NCBI RefSeq assembly: GCF_000011645.1
Contig: NC_006270.3
Span: forward strand, 3,680,501 to 3,744,500
DNA: 64,000 nt
Source: Bacillus licheniformis DSM 13 = ATCC 14580
GTDB lineage: Bacteria; Bacillota; Bacilli; Bacillales; Bacillaceae
Direction: 5' to 3'
Shown one piece after another: positions 32,313 through 43,700 of this stretch; the first letter of the stretch is position 1, and each line of letters starts with the position of its first letter. A program made the position numbers and the translations under genes. A model generated the notes under the pieces. That model searched no databases. It was given only the letters and a program-made list of their open reading frames with translations, and had not been told where the DNA came from.

Positions 32313-33188
32313 TTATGACTGGCTTGAATCGTCAGACTGGGTTCCGTCTTGATTTTCTGACCCTTCAGACGAATCTTCCCGCTTGGTTTTGTCGTCTTTT
32401 CCATCTGTTTGATCTTTCGCTTTGTCTTCTGTTTTTGACTTTTCTTCAACAGAAGGCTGAGCAGGTTCTTTCACTTCAGACGCTTGTTCCTCCATTGCTT
32501 TTTCAATGCTGGAGACCGGCTTGTCCATGAAGTTCAGCGGGTTTAGCGCAACACCGTCTTTGCGGATTTCAAAATGCACATGGTTTCCGCCTTCTTCATT
32601 GTAAAGGTTTTTGCCTGCTTTTCCGATGACTTGATTTTGTTCAATCTTGTCACCTTGTTTGACGCTTACTTCAGAAAGAGACTGATACACAGTTGATAAA
32701 CCATCTTCATGTTCAACTTCAACAACGTAGCCCAGTACAGGGTCTTTTGCAGCTTTGATGACCGTACCGCTTAGAGATGCGGAAACATCAAATGTTTTTC
32801 CGTCTTTCTCAGCCAAGTCGATACCTTTGCTCATGCTGTACGTGTTATTATAGTTTACAAGTGCTGCTTCTTTCTCTTCTTTAGTTGCGTCAGTTTCAAA
32901 AAACTTTTTAACGACGGAAACATTTTCAGAATCAGCAACCGGCATTGCGACATTTTCGACTGGTTTGCCTACTTCTACCGCATCATCCCGGTTATCATAG
33001 GCTGATTTCTTGCCATCGTCTGCAAGCTGGTCTTTTACATCGTTGTTAGAAGCCGATTGATACCATAGAACGGCGGTTAATACAACGACGGCACTTGTCA
33101 AATAGATGGCCGGAAATACCCAGCGTTTACGAAAAAATTGTTGCAGCTTTGTGATTTTGGAAGTACGATTCTTTTCTTCCTCTTTCAT
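32313..33188 (-). CDS. spoIIQ: Forespore engulfment protein SpoIIQ
   Basis: 291-residue sporulation protein. One N-terminal transmembrane helix (about residues 22-42), an extracytoplasmic LytM/M23 domain (about 95-230), then a long charged Ser/Asp/Lys-rich tail (about 230-291). The HVHFEIRKDG motif is kept, but the other active-site histidine (normally YxHL) reads YQSLS, so the domain is a non-catalytic pseudo-peptidase, as known for SpoIIQ. It binds SpoIIIAH across the intermembrane space during engulfment. Confidence 0.94.
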   Translation of the reverse strand: MKEEEKNRTSKITKLQQFFRKRWVFPAIYLTSAVVVLTAVLWYQSASNNDVKDQLADDGKKSAYDNRDDAVEVGKPVENVAMPVADSENVSVVKKFFETDATKEEKEAALVNYNNTYSMSKGIDLAEKDGKTFDVSASLSGTVIKAAKDPVLGYVVEVEHEDGLSTVYQSLSEVSVKQGDKIEQNQVIGKAGKNLYNEEGGNHVHFEIRKDGVALNPLNFMDKPVSSIEKAMEEQASEVKEPAQPSVEEKSKTEDKAKDQTDGKDDKTKREDSSEGSENQDGTQSDDSSQS

Positions 33189-33207
33189 AACTCATCACCT
33201 CAGCAAC

Positions 33208-33236
33208 ATTCTGAACACTTTTCAGAAAATATATAC
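33208..33236 (-). promoter_or_regulatory. Likely SigF promoter of spoIIQ
   Basis: Minus-strand GTATA (33232-33236), 15-nt spacer, GTTCAGAAT (33208-33216), one mismatch to the SigF -10 GGNNANANT. Forespore expression fits SpoIIQ. Confidence 0.6.
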
Positions 33237-33380
33237 ATTTACAAAAAACTTTTTTCAATTTATTTTGCACCGGCTGTTTCGTTTTTATGTAAAACCGCCC
33301 TGAAAATCTGAAAAATGACCGGTATGCATGATAACGGAAAAAACGCCGAAGATATAACATATGAAGAAAGGATAGAGAGA

Positions 33381-33878
33381 ATGAAATTACGAATCGCCAA
33401 TCGGGAAGACCTTCCCGCAGTAGTCGATATTTACAACTCCACCATTGCGTCGCGAATGGTGACGGCAGATACAGAACCCGTCACGCCTGAAGAAAGGCTG
33501 AACTGGTTTTTGAGCCATACCGAAGAAAGGCCTCTTTATATTGCAGAAAATGAAAAACGGGATATCGTCGGCTGGATCAGCTTTGAATCATTTTACGGGA
33601 GACCCGCCTACGCCAAAACCGCCGAAGTCAGCATTTACCTTCATGAAGACCACCGCGGCAAAGGGGCGGGTTCTGCGGTGCTTGAAAAAGCGCTTGAAGC
33701 TGCTCCAAAGCTTGGAATCCGTTCTTTAATGGCGTTTATTTTCGCTCACAATGAACCGAGCATGAAGCTTTTCAAAAAATACGGCTTCACCGAGTGGGGA
33801 CACTTTCCCGGAATCGCCGAGATGGACGGAATCCGGTACGACTTAAAAATATTAGGAAAAGAATTGAATGAAGCCTGA
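33381..33878 (+). CDS. ywnH: GNAT acetyltransferase, phosphinothricin-type (YwnH)
   Basis: 165 residues from the ATG at 33381 (GAAAGGATAGAGAGA ahead); the upstream extension to 33315 is rejected. GNAT fold with acetyl-CoA loop HEDHRGKGAGSAVLEKAL near residues 79-96 and the PAT-type N-terminus MKLRIANREDLPAVVDIYN. Likely N-acetylates phosphinothricin/methionine-sulfoximine-like amino acids. Synteny with spoIIQ matches ywnH. Confidence 0.87.
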   Translation: MKLRIANREDLPAVVDIYNSTIASRMVTADTEPVTPEERLNWFLSHTEERPLYIAENEKRDIVGWISFESFYGRPAYAKTAEVSIYLHEDHRGKGAGSAVLEKALEAAPKLGIRSLMAFIFAHNEPSMKLFKKYGFTEWGHFPGIAEMDGIRYDLKILGKELNEA

Positions 33879-33893
33879 TCATCATGACAAAAA

Positions 33894-33913
33894 AAGAGCT
33901 GTCATGCAGCTCT
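33894..33913. terminator. Bidirectional terminator between ywnH and ywnF
   Basis: AAGAGCTG / CAGCTCTT stem with T-runs both ways. Confidence 0.8.
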
Positions 33914-33925
33914 TTTTTCCATCAA

Positions 33926-34369
33926 TCATTCAGCCAGCCTGCGCCTTCTGATCTCTTCTTCATTTAAAAATTCCAAAAAGCTTCTCATTACAGTAAACGG
34001 CTCTTCTTTGACCGCCCGAACGTAGCGGCTTTTCCGTTCATCGGAAAGCACTTCGCTTGTTTGCATCCGTTCCAATATATACTTCATCACCGATTGCTGA
34101 ACATTTCTTTTTTGGTATGACGACTCTCTGAACAGCGCCATGCCGAATGCTGCACCTGCGGCAGCGCAGCCGATTTTTATCATTGAATCGGTTCCATAAG
34201 CTGCCTGCCCCCAAAAAGAGGAAAGATAAACAAATGAAGCAAGAAGCAGCGGAATCGCGATAAAAAGAAAAATCAGCCTTTTCTTTAAGAACGGCGCCGC
34301 CACGCGCTTGAGGTTATCCATTTCCTCTTTCATAAAGGCCGGCATTTGATGGAAACGTTCCATATCCAT
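33926..34369 (-). CDS. ywnF: Small membrane protein, YwnF-like (DUF5392)
   Basis: 147 residues from the ATG at 34369, which has GGGAGGG at good spacing. Two central membrane helices (about residues 33-52 and 63-80) lie between an N-terminal amphipathic part and a C-terminal charged helical region (EEEIRRRRLAE). Assigned to YwnF from its position beside cls and its two-helix topology. Function unknown. Confidence 0.7.
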   Translation of the reverse strand: MDMERFHQMPAFMKEEMDNLKRVAAPFLKKRLIFLFIAIPLLLASFVYLSSFWGQAAYGTDSMIKIGCAAAGAAFGMALFRESSYQKRNVQQSVMKYILERMQTSEVLSDERKSRYVRAVKEEPFTVMRSFLEFLNEEEIRRRRLAE

Positions 34370-34532
34370 AATCAATCCCTCCCGTTTTGGTTAAAGAGGC
34401 GTTGGTCCGCTAATTAAATCACGCTTTTTATATGTATATCGTAACTTAGATCCAACATGTTTTACAGTTTTTTGCCTTCCTCCCTTTTTCTTTAGAAACT
34501 TTCCGGCCGCCGCCCCGTATAACATGAGATAG

Positions 34533-34561
34533 TTGCTTGAAAGGGGAGTAACTGTTATAAA
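34533..34561 (+). promoter_or_regulatory. SigA-type promoter of cls
   Basis: TTGCTT (34533-34538), 17-nt spacer, TATAAA (34556-34561); start codon 39 nt downstream. Confidence 0.6.
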
Positions 34562-34600
34562 TGGAATGTATAAAAACAAATCCGTCTTGTGAGGTTCAAT

Positions 34601-36067
34601 ATGGATATTATTAAAAATATCAGTATCACATCGATATTTCTCGGTTTTATATTAGTTTTAAATACGCTTTTGGCAATCGTTGTGATCTTTAGGGAACGCC
34701 GGGATGCAAGCTCCTCCTGGGCCTGGCTCTTGGTGCTCTTCTTTATTCCCGTTCTCGGCTTTATCCTTTATTTGCTCTTCGGCCACAATTTGAGCAGGAA
34801 TCACCTTTTTCAATGGGAAGACCGAAAGAAGATCGGGATTGAAAAAATATTGGAACAGCAGCTGACCAAGCTGAAAAACCGCGAGTTTGAATTTCGCAAT
34901 AAAGCGACGGCGGACAGCAAAGACTTGATTTATATGCACATTTTGAATAACCACGCCGTTTTTACAGAAGACAATGCGGTCGAGCTGTTAACGGACGGAC
35001 GCCAGAAATTCGACAGGCTGCTTCGCGATATTGAAAACGCCAAAGACCATATTCATCTTCAATATTATATTTATAAAGGCGATGAGATCGGCAAAAAGCT
35101 CCGGGATGCGCTCATCAAAAAAGCAAAAGAAGGCGTTGAAGTCCGCGTTTTGTATGATGAATTAGGATCAAGAAGCCTCAGGAAAAGCTTTTTCAAAGAG
35201 CTGAAAAAAGCGGGAGGATTTGTCGAAGTCTTTTTCCCGTCGCGCTTTAAATTTATCAATTTGCGCATGAATTACCGCAACCACCGCAAGCTCGTCATTA
35301 TCGACGGCGTCATCGGCTATGTCGGAGGATTTAATGTCGGAGACGAATATCTCGGTCTGAACCCGGCCTTTGGCTATTGGCGGGACACGCACCTCAGAAT
35401 CAAAGGAACAGCGGTCCACTCGATTCAAACGCGTTTTATCCTGGATTGGAATCAGGCCTCGCACCATCACGACATTACATATATGCCAAACCATTTTCCT
35501 GACATCGACTCCCACGGAAACATCGGCATGCAAATCGTCACCAGCGGCCCCGATTCAGAATGGGAGCAGATTAAAAACGGCTATATTAAAATGATATCAA
35601 CGGCAAAGCGGTCCATTCTTATTCAGACGCCTTATTTTATACCGGACGCAAGCCTGCTCGATGCCCTCAGGATCGCTTGTCTGTCCGGCGTTGACGTCAG
35701 GATCATGATTCCTAACAAACCCGACCATCCGTTTGTGTACTGGGCAACCTATTCTTACATCGGCGAACTTTTAAAAGCAGGCGCCTCCGTATTTATTTAC
35801 GACAACGGTTTTATCCATGCGAAAACGATTGTAGTAGATGAGGAAATTTCATCGGTCGGCACGGCAAATATTGATATGCGCAGCTTCAAGCTCAATTTTG
35901 AAGTGAATGCATTTTTATATGATGAGGAAATTGCGAGAAGCCTTGTCCTATCATTTGAAAAAGATCTGCAAGTGTCAAGGGAGCTGACCTTTGAGGAATA
36001 TTTAAACAGAAGCAAATCGATCCGCTTCAAAGAAGCCATTTCGATCCTGCTGTCGCCGATTTTATAG
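34601..36067 (+). CDS. clsA: Cardiolipin synthase (ClsA/YwnE type)
   Basis: 488 residues from the ATG at 34601. Two N-terminal membrane helices, then two HKD phospholipase-D motifs: NHRKLVIIDG near residue 225 and HAKTIVVDEEISSVGTANID near 405. It condenses two phosphatidylglycerols to cardiolipin at the membrane. This is the major vegetative synthase in B. subtilis (ywnE). The terminator is shared with the bacillibactin locus. Confidence 0.93.
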   Translation: MDIIKNISITSIFLGFILVLNTLLAIVVIFRERRDASSSWAWLLVLFFIPVLGFILYLLFGHNLSRNHLFQWEDRKKIGIEKILEQQLTKLKNREFEFRNKATADSKDLIYMHILNNHAVFTEDNAVELLTDGRQKFDRLLRDIENAKDHIHLQYYIYKGDEIGKKLRDALIKKAKEGVEVRVLYDELGSRSLRKSFFKELKKAGGFVEVFFPSRFKFINLRMNYRNHRKLVIIDGVIGYVGGFNVGDEYLGLNPAFGYWRDTHLRIKGTAVHSIQTRFILDWNQASHHHDITYMPNHFPDIDSHGNIGMQIVTSGPDSEWEQIKNGYIKMISTAKRSILIQTPYFIPDASLLDALRIACLSGVDVRIMIPNKPDHPFVYWATYSYIGELLKAGASVFIYDNGFIHAKTIVVDEEISSVGTANIDMRSFKLNFEVNAFLYDEEIARSLVLSFEKDLQVSRELTFEEYLNRSKSIRFKEAISILLSPIL

Positions 36068-36090
36068 CGCACAATTCATGCTGTTAAAAA

Positions 36091-36114
36091 AATCCTCCCG
36101 GAAACGGGAGGATT
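36091..36114. terminator. Bidirectional terminator between cls and the siderophore locus
   Basis: AATCCTCCCG / CGGGAGGATT perfect 10-bp stem with a GAAA tetraloop and T-runs. Confidence 0.9.
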
Positions 36115-36120
36115 TTTGTT

Positions 36121-37554
36121 TTACTCACCAGAAGCTGCCGCACCTTTGGGTGCTGAAGCATGCTTGTCCATTTGACGGCCTGTGTCAGCGTCCTTGAGCT
36201 TGAGTGCGATGAAAAGCGCAGCCATGAGGAAACCGGCTGCACAGAGCAAAGCTGTCCGGTAAGCTGATAAATCAGGCTCTATGCCTGCGCTGGGCTGGCT
36301 GAGCACAGCAAGGACGCACGACATGACAGCAACTCCAAAGGCAGATCCGAGCCGGTTTTGCACATTAAACAGCGTTGTTGCCCGGCCCATTGAGGATGAT
36401 GAAATGTTGGCAAAACAAACAACCTGCGCCGCACCAACCGCGTGCCCCAAGAAAAAGCCCGCTAAAAACAGCAGCAGCCTGAGAAGCCAAAGATTTGACC
36501 CATATCCGGTCAGGCTCAGCAGCCCAAACAGCACAGCAGCGCCTAACAGCGCAACGGAAATGACCCGCCTCGGGCCAAGCTTTGCCAACGACCTCGGCAT
36601 CAGCTGGGACGCCAGCATCAAGCCTAATGCTTCGGGAAACGTAATCAGCGCAGTATCTGTCGCAGAGTAGCCGAGTGCTTCCTGACACAACAGCGGAAAT
36701 ATATAGAGCATGCCAAGCAGTCCGCCTGCTGTCAGAAGCGAAATGACGCTCATCATTCCAAAAACCCGGTCCTTCAATAAGCGAAGTTCAATCAACGGAT
36801 GCTCAGCCTTCAGTTCGACAAAAACGAGGATTGCGAGGAGCATCATTCCCCCGGCCCCTGCTGCAAGCACATCCGGAGAGCCGAATCCACGCGCAGGCCC
36901 CTGGCTGAGTGCAAAAACCGCCAACGCCATTCCCGGCGCCGCCAAAAGGAATCCAAGCCAATCAAATCTGCCCGCTTCCGGCTCCAAATGTTCATGAAGA
37001 TACAACAGGCCAAACAGCAGAATGATCATTCCGATCGGAATATTAATGTAAAAAATCCAGCGCCATGACAGCTGATCTGTCAGAAACCCGCTGATGATCG
37101 GCCCAACCGCAGGCGCGACGGCAATTGGAAGAACGAGGACTCTCGAAATTTTGGCCCGTTCATGCGGAGGAAACGTCCTGAACAAGATCGCCATTCCCAC
37201 CGGCGTAATCAACCCGCCGCCGGCCCCCTGGATCACGCGAAATGCGTTTAACGCCGCCAGATTGTCAGCGATTCCGCATAAGGCGGATGCAGCTGTAAAT
37301 ATCGAAAGCGCGGCTAGGAAAACACGCTTTGTCCCAAAGCGGTCCCCAAGCCAGCCGGCTGCGGGAAGACAGACCGCCAAGCTGACTAAGTATCCGATGT
37401 TAACTGTGCCTGCAGCAGACGGCAATGTTTGAAATTCGGTCATGATGGCAGGCAATGCCATGTTGATGACACTCGCATCCATCGCAGCCATAAACATGGC
37501 TGTTACATATACAATGCTGACAACCGTCCTTTGATTGAACGGCCTTCTATTCAT
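36121..37554 (-). CDS. DHA2-family MFS exporter, candidate bacillibactin exporter
   Basis: 477 residues from the ATG at 37554, which overlaps the mbtH stop (ATGA); the longer open frame to 37674 lies inside mbtH and is rejected. About 14 membrane segments, motif MDASVINMALP (residues 25-35) and loop motif GDRFGTKR (70-77) mark the DHA2 drug:proton antiporters. As the last gene of the dhb operon, tightly coupled to mbtH, it is a strong candidate to export bacillibactin. In B. subtilis the exporter is encoded elsewhere (ymfD/ymfE region), so this operon-linked pump may be an independent solution. Confidence 0.85.
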   Translation of the reverse strand: MNRRPFNQRTVVSIVYVTAMFMAAMDASVINMALPAIMTEFQTLPSAAGTVNIGYLVSLAVCLPAAGWLGDRFGTKRVFLAALSIFTAASALCGIADNLAALNAFRVIQGAGGGLITPVGMAILFRTFPPHERAKISRVLVLPIAVAPAVGPIISGFLTDQLSWRWIFYINIPIGMIILLFGLLYLHEHLEPEAGRFDWLGFLLAAPGMALAVFALSQGPARGFGSPDVLAAGAGGMMLLAILVFVELKAEHPLIELRLLKDRVFGMMSVISLLTAGGLLGMLYIFPLLCQEALGYSATDTALITFPEALGLMLASQLMPRSLAKLGPRRVISVALLGAAVLFGLLSLTGYGSNLWLLRLLLFLAGFFLGHAVGAAQVVCFANISSSSMGRATTLFNVQNRLGSAFGVAVMSCVLAVLSQPSAGIEPDLSAYRTALLCAAGFLMAALFIALKLKDADTGRQMDKHASAPKGAAASGE

Positions 37555-37775
37555 TGCTGACCGCCGTGTACTTCTGCAACCAGCTTGATGCTGTTCGGCG
37601 AGAGATCGGTCCAATTCGAGCTGATATAGTCGATACAGGCGCTGCGGCTCGCTTCCCCGCAGACGACCTCCCACCCTGCCGGAATATGAATGAAGGCCGG
37701 CCAGAGTGAATACTGGCCATCCTGATTCATTAAAACGACATATGTGCCGTGTTCATTTTCAAAAGGATTTGTCAT
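37551..37775 (-). CDS. mbtH: MbtH-like NRPS accessory protein
   Basis: 74-residue MbtH-family protein with the conserved NxExGxYxVLxNxxxQYSLWP pattern (NPFENEHGTYVVLMNQDGQYSLWPAF) and PAGWEVVCGEASR. It binds and stabilises NRPS adenylation domains, here presumably DhbF. It lies 12 nt downstream of dhbF; in B. subtilis the counterpart is ybdZ. Confidence 0.93.
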   Translation of the reverse strand: MTNPFENEHGTYVVLMNQDGQYSLWPAFIHIPAGWEVVCGEASRSACIDYISSNWTDLSPNSIKLVAEVHGGQQ

Positions 37776-37787
37776 CGCTATCTCTCC

Positions 37788-40700
37788 CTACTTATCCGTA
37801 TCTTTTTTCAAGTCGTCCAGCTTTTCCGAAACCCGACGTCCGATTTCGGCCAGCGGCTCCGGCTGGCACAAATCTTTATGCCGGCAATCCATATCATGAA
37901 TATCAATGTTTCCGTTCAAATAAGGTAGCCATGACTCCGGATCGATCGGATCAAACCATTCCGGTATCACGGTTGATTTGAAAAACAGAATATCGCCATG
38001 AAAGACGCGGGGCTTATATTCGCTTAAAATCCGGACGGAATTCACATACGTCTCCTTTAAGTTCAAGATCGCAGCCTCGTCCAGGCTGGCAAGCGCACTG
38101 CCGTCGCGGCGCAGAATATCGATCGCACTGGAAAGGTTCAGCGGTGCCCCGTCAAGGCTGTCCGGGTCGTATCCTCCCAATGCCAAGAGGGCAATCAATG
38201 CTTCCTGCTCATCAGGCGCATCTTTAATTGGAAGGAAGTGATTCGGGTAAGCATCAAGCATGACAAGAAGCGATATGTCTTCCCCTTGTTCCTGCAGCTG
38301 AGTTGCGATCGCATGAACAACATTGCCTCCGAGGGACCAGCCGAGCAGACGATAAGGGCCTGTTGGCTGAATCGTACGAATGTGCCGAATATAATCAGCA
38401 GCCATGTCGTCGAGCGTATCAGGTAGCTCTTCCTGCCTTGCGATCCCGCGGGCTTGAAGGCCGTATATCGGGTATTCCTTGCCGAGTGCCGTCATTAAAC
38501 CGGCATAACACCAGCTGAGGCCTCCGGCCGGGTGCACACAGAACAGGGGATCTTGACTGCCTCCGGTTCTCAGCGGAAGCATTACATCCAGCGCACTTTG
38601 CCTGCCGCCGGATTCAAGCCGTTCAGCAAGTCCGCTGACTGTAGGCGCTTCAAGCAGGTCGCCGATGCCGAGTTCGACTCCGAGCGCTTCACGAATGCGG
38701 CTCATCAGCTGTACGGCGAGAAGAGAATGCCCGCCAAGTTCGAAGAATCCGTCATCAATACCGACTCTCGGCGCATTGAGGATTTCTGAAAAAAGATCGC
38801 ACAGGATTTCTTCCTGCGGTGTTCTTGGGCCCCGCCCTTTAACAGCCGCGGCAAAGTCAGGCTCAGGCAGCGCTTTTCGGTCAAGTTTGCCATTTGGAGT
38901 CAATGGCAGCTCTGAAATTTTTACAAATGCGGAAGGCACCATGTACTCCGGCAGAGTGCCTGCGGCAAACCGTCGCAGCTCAGCCGGATCGGTTTCTTCT
39001 TCAGACGCCGGGACAACGTAGGCGATCAGACGCTTGTCCCCGGGCTGGCCTTCCCTTACGACCACAGCGGCTTGATTCACTCTATGATGGCGGACAAGCA
39101 CCGCTTCTATCTCGCCGAGTTCGATTCTGAAGCCGCGGATCTTGATCTGCTGGTCGGCCCGCCCCATATAATCCAGAGAGCCGTCCTGGCGCCTGCGGGC
39201 AAGATCGCCGGTGCGGTACATCCGGGTTCCCGGCGGACCAAACGGATCAGCGACAAAGCGGTCTGCTGTCAAATCGGGTCTGCCCAAGTAACCCCGTGCG
39301 AGACCGCCCCCGGACACATACATCTCTCCGGTGACGCCCGGGGGCACCGGTTCAAGATACTCATCAAGCACATATACACCTAAATCGGGAATCCCCTGGC
39401 CGATCAGGCTGTTCGCTTGAAGTGCCGCAGTCTGCTGATCGAGAGAAATATAGCTGACATGCACCGTCGTTTCTGTAATTCCATACATATTAATCAGCCG
39501 CGGGAAATGATCCGGATGGCGTTCATACCAATCTTCAAGCCTCTTCAGCTCGAGCGCTTCCCCTCCAAAAATGATAAAGCGCAAGGAAAGGAGCTTTCCT
39601 GTCTCAGCATTGTCCCGGTCAGCCTGCATCAATTGATAAAATGCTGAAGGAGTCTGATTGAGCACAGTCACTCCCTCGCGAACGAGAAGATTGAGAAATT
39701 CGGCCGGCGAGCGGCTGATTGTATGAGGCACCACGATAAGCCGGCCCCCATTGAGAAGTGCTCCCCAAATTTCCCATACCGAAAAGTCAAATGCGTAAGA
39801 ATGAAACATCGTCCAAACATCGTCAGCGCCGAAATGGAACCATTGGTCAGTCGCTCCGAACAGCCGCACGACATTTTGATGCGGAACAACGACTCCTTTC
39901 GGCTTGCCGGTCGAACCGGATGTGTAAATGACATACGCCGGGTGAAGAGGCAGCAAAGGCGCGGTGCGGTCGGCATCACACGGATTCGCAGCAGCGCATC
40001 CTTTCAGTTCCTCTTGTATACAAGGATCATCGAGTACAATCCTTTCAACAGATCCGGGAACAGAAAGATTTGATTCTACCGCTGAACTCGTTACGATGCA
40101 GACAGGATGGGCATCATTCAACATAAACGCTATCCTTTCCGCCGGGTAGTCCGGATCTAGGGGCACATATGCCGCGCCAGCCTTCAGCACTGCAAGCAAT
40201 CCGACAACCATATCCAAAGATCTTGGCAGCGCCAGGGCAGCAAATTGTTCGGGGCCGACCCCTTTGGCGATCAGGAGATGAGCAAGCCGGTTAGCGCGTT
40301 TATTAAGCTCGCCGTATGTGAGCGCATTATTTTCACATATAACCGCAACAGCTTCCGGATCCTTTGCCGCCTGCTTTTCAAACAAAACGGGCAAAGATGA
40401 ACAAGGTATGCTGTTGGACGATTTGCTCCAATCAGCCAGCATGTTTTCCCGTTCGGCCGGAAGGAGAATATCGAGTTTTTCGATCGGCTGATCAGGGTCG
40501 TCTGCTGCTGAATCCAGCAGCCTGACAAGCCGTTCTGCCAATGTTTGAACCGTATTTCGCTCAAATAAATCTGTGCTGTATTCAAGAAATCCGCCGATAC
40601 CTGCGGGTGTTCCGTCCGCTTTTCGATGTTCGCGAAGCTCAATCGTCAAATCAAACTTGGCTGCTCCGACGCTGCGAATTTCAATGTCTGACTTGAGGCC

Positions 40701-43700
40701 GGAAAGGTCAAGCTCAGGTTCAGGCGTATTTTGAAAGGCAAGCATAATTTGGAACAGCGGATGTCTCGCTCTTGACCTGCGCGGATTAAGCACTTCAACA
40801 AGACGCTCGAACGGAAGGTCCTGATGCTCATACGCTGCAAGGTTTACTTTTCTGACTCTGTTCAGAAGCTCCCGAAAACTCGGATTACCCGATGTATCTG
40901 TTCGAAGCACAAGCGTATTAACAAACAATCCGACAATTTCGCCTAAAGCATCATCGTTTCTTCCCGCTATCGGGCTGCCGAGCGGAATATCATGGCCTGC
41001 TCCGAGCCGTGTCAGTAGTGCGGCAAGAGCCGACTGCAAAATCATAAACATGCTGACTCCGGTGCTGCGGGACAAATCGAACAGGCGGCCGTGCAGCTGT
41101 TCGTCAATGCTGAGATCAATCGTACCGCTTCTGTAGCTAGATTCCGACGGACGCGGGTGATCAGTCGGAAGCTCCAGCTGATCAGGCAGATGTTCCAATG
41201 CCTTCGACCAATATTCGAGCTGTTTGGCAATCAGACTGTCCGGATTGTTCTCACTGCCAAGCAGATATTCCTGCCATACGGCATAGTCGGCATATTGTAT
41301 AGAAAGCGGCTCCCAAACAGGTGCCTCACCTTGCAGACGCGCATTATAGGCGGTTTCCAAATCACGGGTCAGCGGCATTAAAGACCAGCCGTCGCCGATC
41401 ATATGGTGCAAAAGCAGAAGAAGCACAAATTTGTCCGGTCCGAGTACGAATAGCTGGGCGCGAAACGGAGGCTCCTTTTCTAAATGGTAACGGTGCCGGA
41501 CGGCCTCAGCCAGGACTTTTTCCAACTCATGTTCGCTGACATGGGATACAGTGAGTTCGGGACGCGATTGATCCTCTTCCAATATCAGCTGGTGTGTTGT
41601 CCCTTGCTGATCCGGGAAAATTGTTCGAAGCGGCTCATGTCTTGTTGCCACATCACCCAGAGCAGCTGCCAGCGCCTTTTGGTCCAAATCTCCAGTTAAA
41701 TGAACGACAACCGGAATATTATAGGTCGGGCTCGGTCCTTCCAAACAGTGCAAAAACCATAGGCGCCGCTGTGCGAAGGACAGCGGAATCTCCTTGCGGC
41801 GCTCTCTTTTGCGCAATGCCGGACGGGCGCTCTGCGCCTGATCAAGCTGTTTGGCAAGTCCGGCGGCTGTGGGCTCATCGAATAAACGGCCGATTCCGAG
41901 TTCGACGCCGAGCATTTCCCGAATGCGGCCGACGAGCCTGCCTGCCAGAAGGGAATGTCCGCCGAGGTCAAAAAAGCTGTCATCAATACTGACTCGCGGC
42001 ACCCCCAGCACCTCAGCAAATAAATCACACAAAATTTCCTCTTGCGGAGTCCTCGGCTCGCGTCCGCCTGTATGCATACTCACCGCCGGAGCCGGCAGGG
42101 ATTTGCGGTCAAGCTTTCCGTTCGGCGTAAGCGGCAGTTCATCAAGTATGACAAATGCAGACGGAATCATATAGTCGGGCAGTGTCTCACCAACGAAGCG
42201 GCGAAGCTCGGCAGGATCAAGGCTTTCTCCCGAAGCGGGAACGGCATACGCGAATAAACGCGGGTCACCGGGCTGGTCTTCACGAACGATAGCAGCAGCT
42301 TGTTTAACAACCGGATGATTTGCAAGCACCGCTTCTATTTCTCCCATTTCAATTCGGAACCCCCGAATTTTGACTTGATGGTCTGCACGGCCGATATAAT
42401 CAAGCGACCCGTCTTCGCGCCAGCGCACGATGTCGCCTGTCCGGTACATCCGCGATCCAGGCGGCCCGTATGGATTCGCAATAAAGCGCTCAGCCGTGAG
42501 AGCATGTCGGTTCAAGTAGCCGCGCGCTACCCCTGTTCCTGCCACATAAAGTTCTCCAGCCGTTCCCGGAGGCACTGGCTGTAATCCGGCGTCCAGGACA
42601 TAAAGCTGCGTATTCCAAATCGCACAGCCGATTCCCGGAGGTTCCGTACAGTTGCCTTCCAGCGCAGCGGCTGTAGACCAAATTGTTGTTTCCGTCGGTC
42701 CATAAAGGTTCGTTAAAGAACACGCGAGCTGCTGCAATTGCCGGGCCAGGCTGGATTGCAAAGCTTCGCCGCCGACAAGCGCACGAAGACCTTTGAGCTT
42801 TTCCGGGGCGCTCGAGGCCAATGCATGCCAGAGGGTCGGTGTAGCCTGCATTATTGTAATTTCGTATGTTTCAATCATTTTGGCCAATTCGGACGGATCT
42901 TGTACCGTTTCCTTCTCGGCAAGAACGACTGCTGATCCGCTGATCAGCGGCAAATAAATTTCGAGTGCTGAGATGTCGAATGCAATTGTAGTGACGGCCA
43001 GCAGCCGGTCATCTTGATTAAGCGCGAACATGTCCTGCATTGACAGCAAAAAATTGAATAAGCTTTCAGCTTGTACGACCACGCCTTTAGGTCTGCCGGT
43101 TGATCCCGACGTATAAATCATATATGCCGGCTGGTTGCCGGAATGCTGTTCGCCGGGATTTTCTTCAGAACAGCCGGACATTTTCTCCATAACAGTTTGT
43201 TCATCGAGGATTAACTTCGGCATTTGCGAACCGATCGTGTCTTGCGCTTCCTTGCTGGTCATAACAAGCAGCGGCTGTGCATCGTTGAGCATATACTCGA
43301 TCCTGTCAGCCGGATAATCGGGATCTATAGGTAAATAAGCCGCTCCAGCTTTGAGAACGGCGAGCATGCTGACAACCATTTCCGCTGACCGCGGCAACGC
43401 CAAGGCAATAAATGTCTCGGGTTTCGCCCCCTGATCGATCAGCAAGTGAGCCAGTTGATTAGCCTTTTGATTTAATTCGGAATAAGTGAGAACCTTATCA
43501 TTGCAAACGACTGCCGGAGATTCAGGACACTCCTTTGCCATCCTTTCAAATCGCTGCGGAAGACTCTCTTTGGGAAGCCCGTGTTCTGTTTGATTCCATT
43601 CAATCAATATTTGAGCGCGTTCTTCAGGGAGAAGAATGTCCAACGTCCCCACCGGCTGAGTTTGTTCGCAAACGGCAATCGTTTTCAGAAGAGTAAGAAA

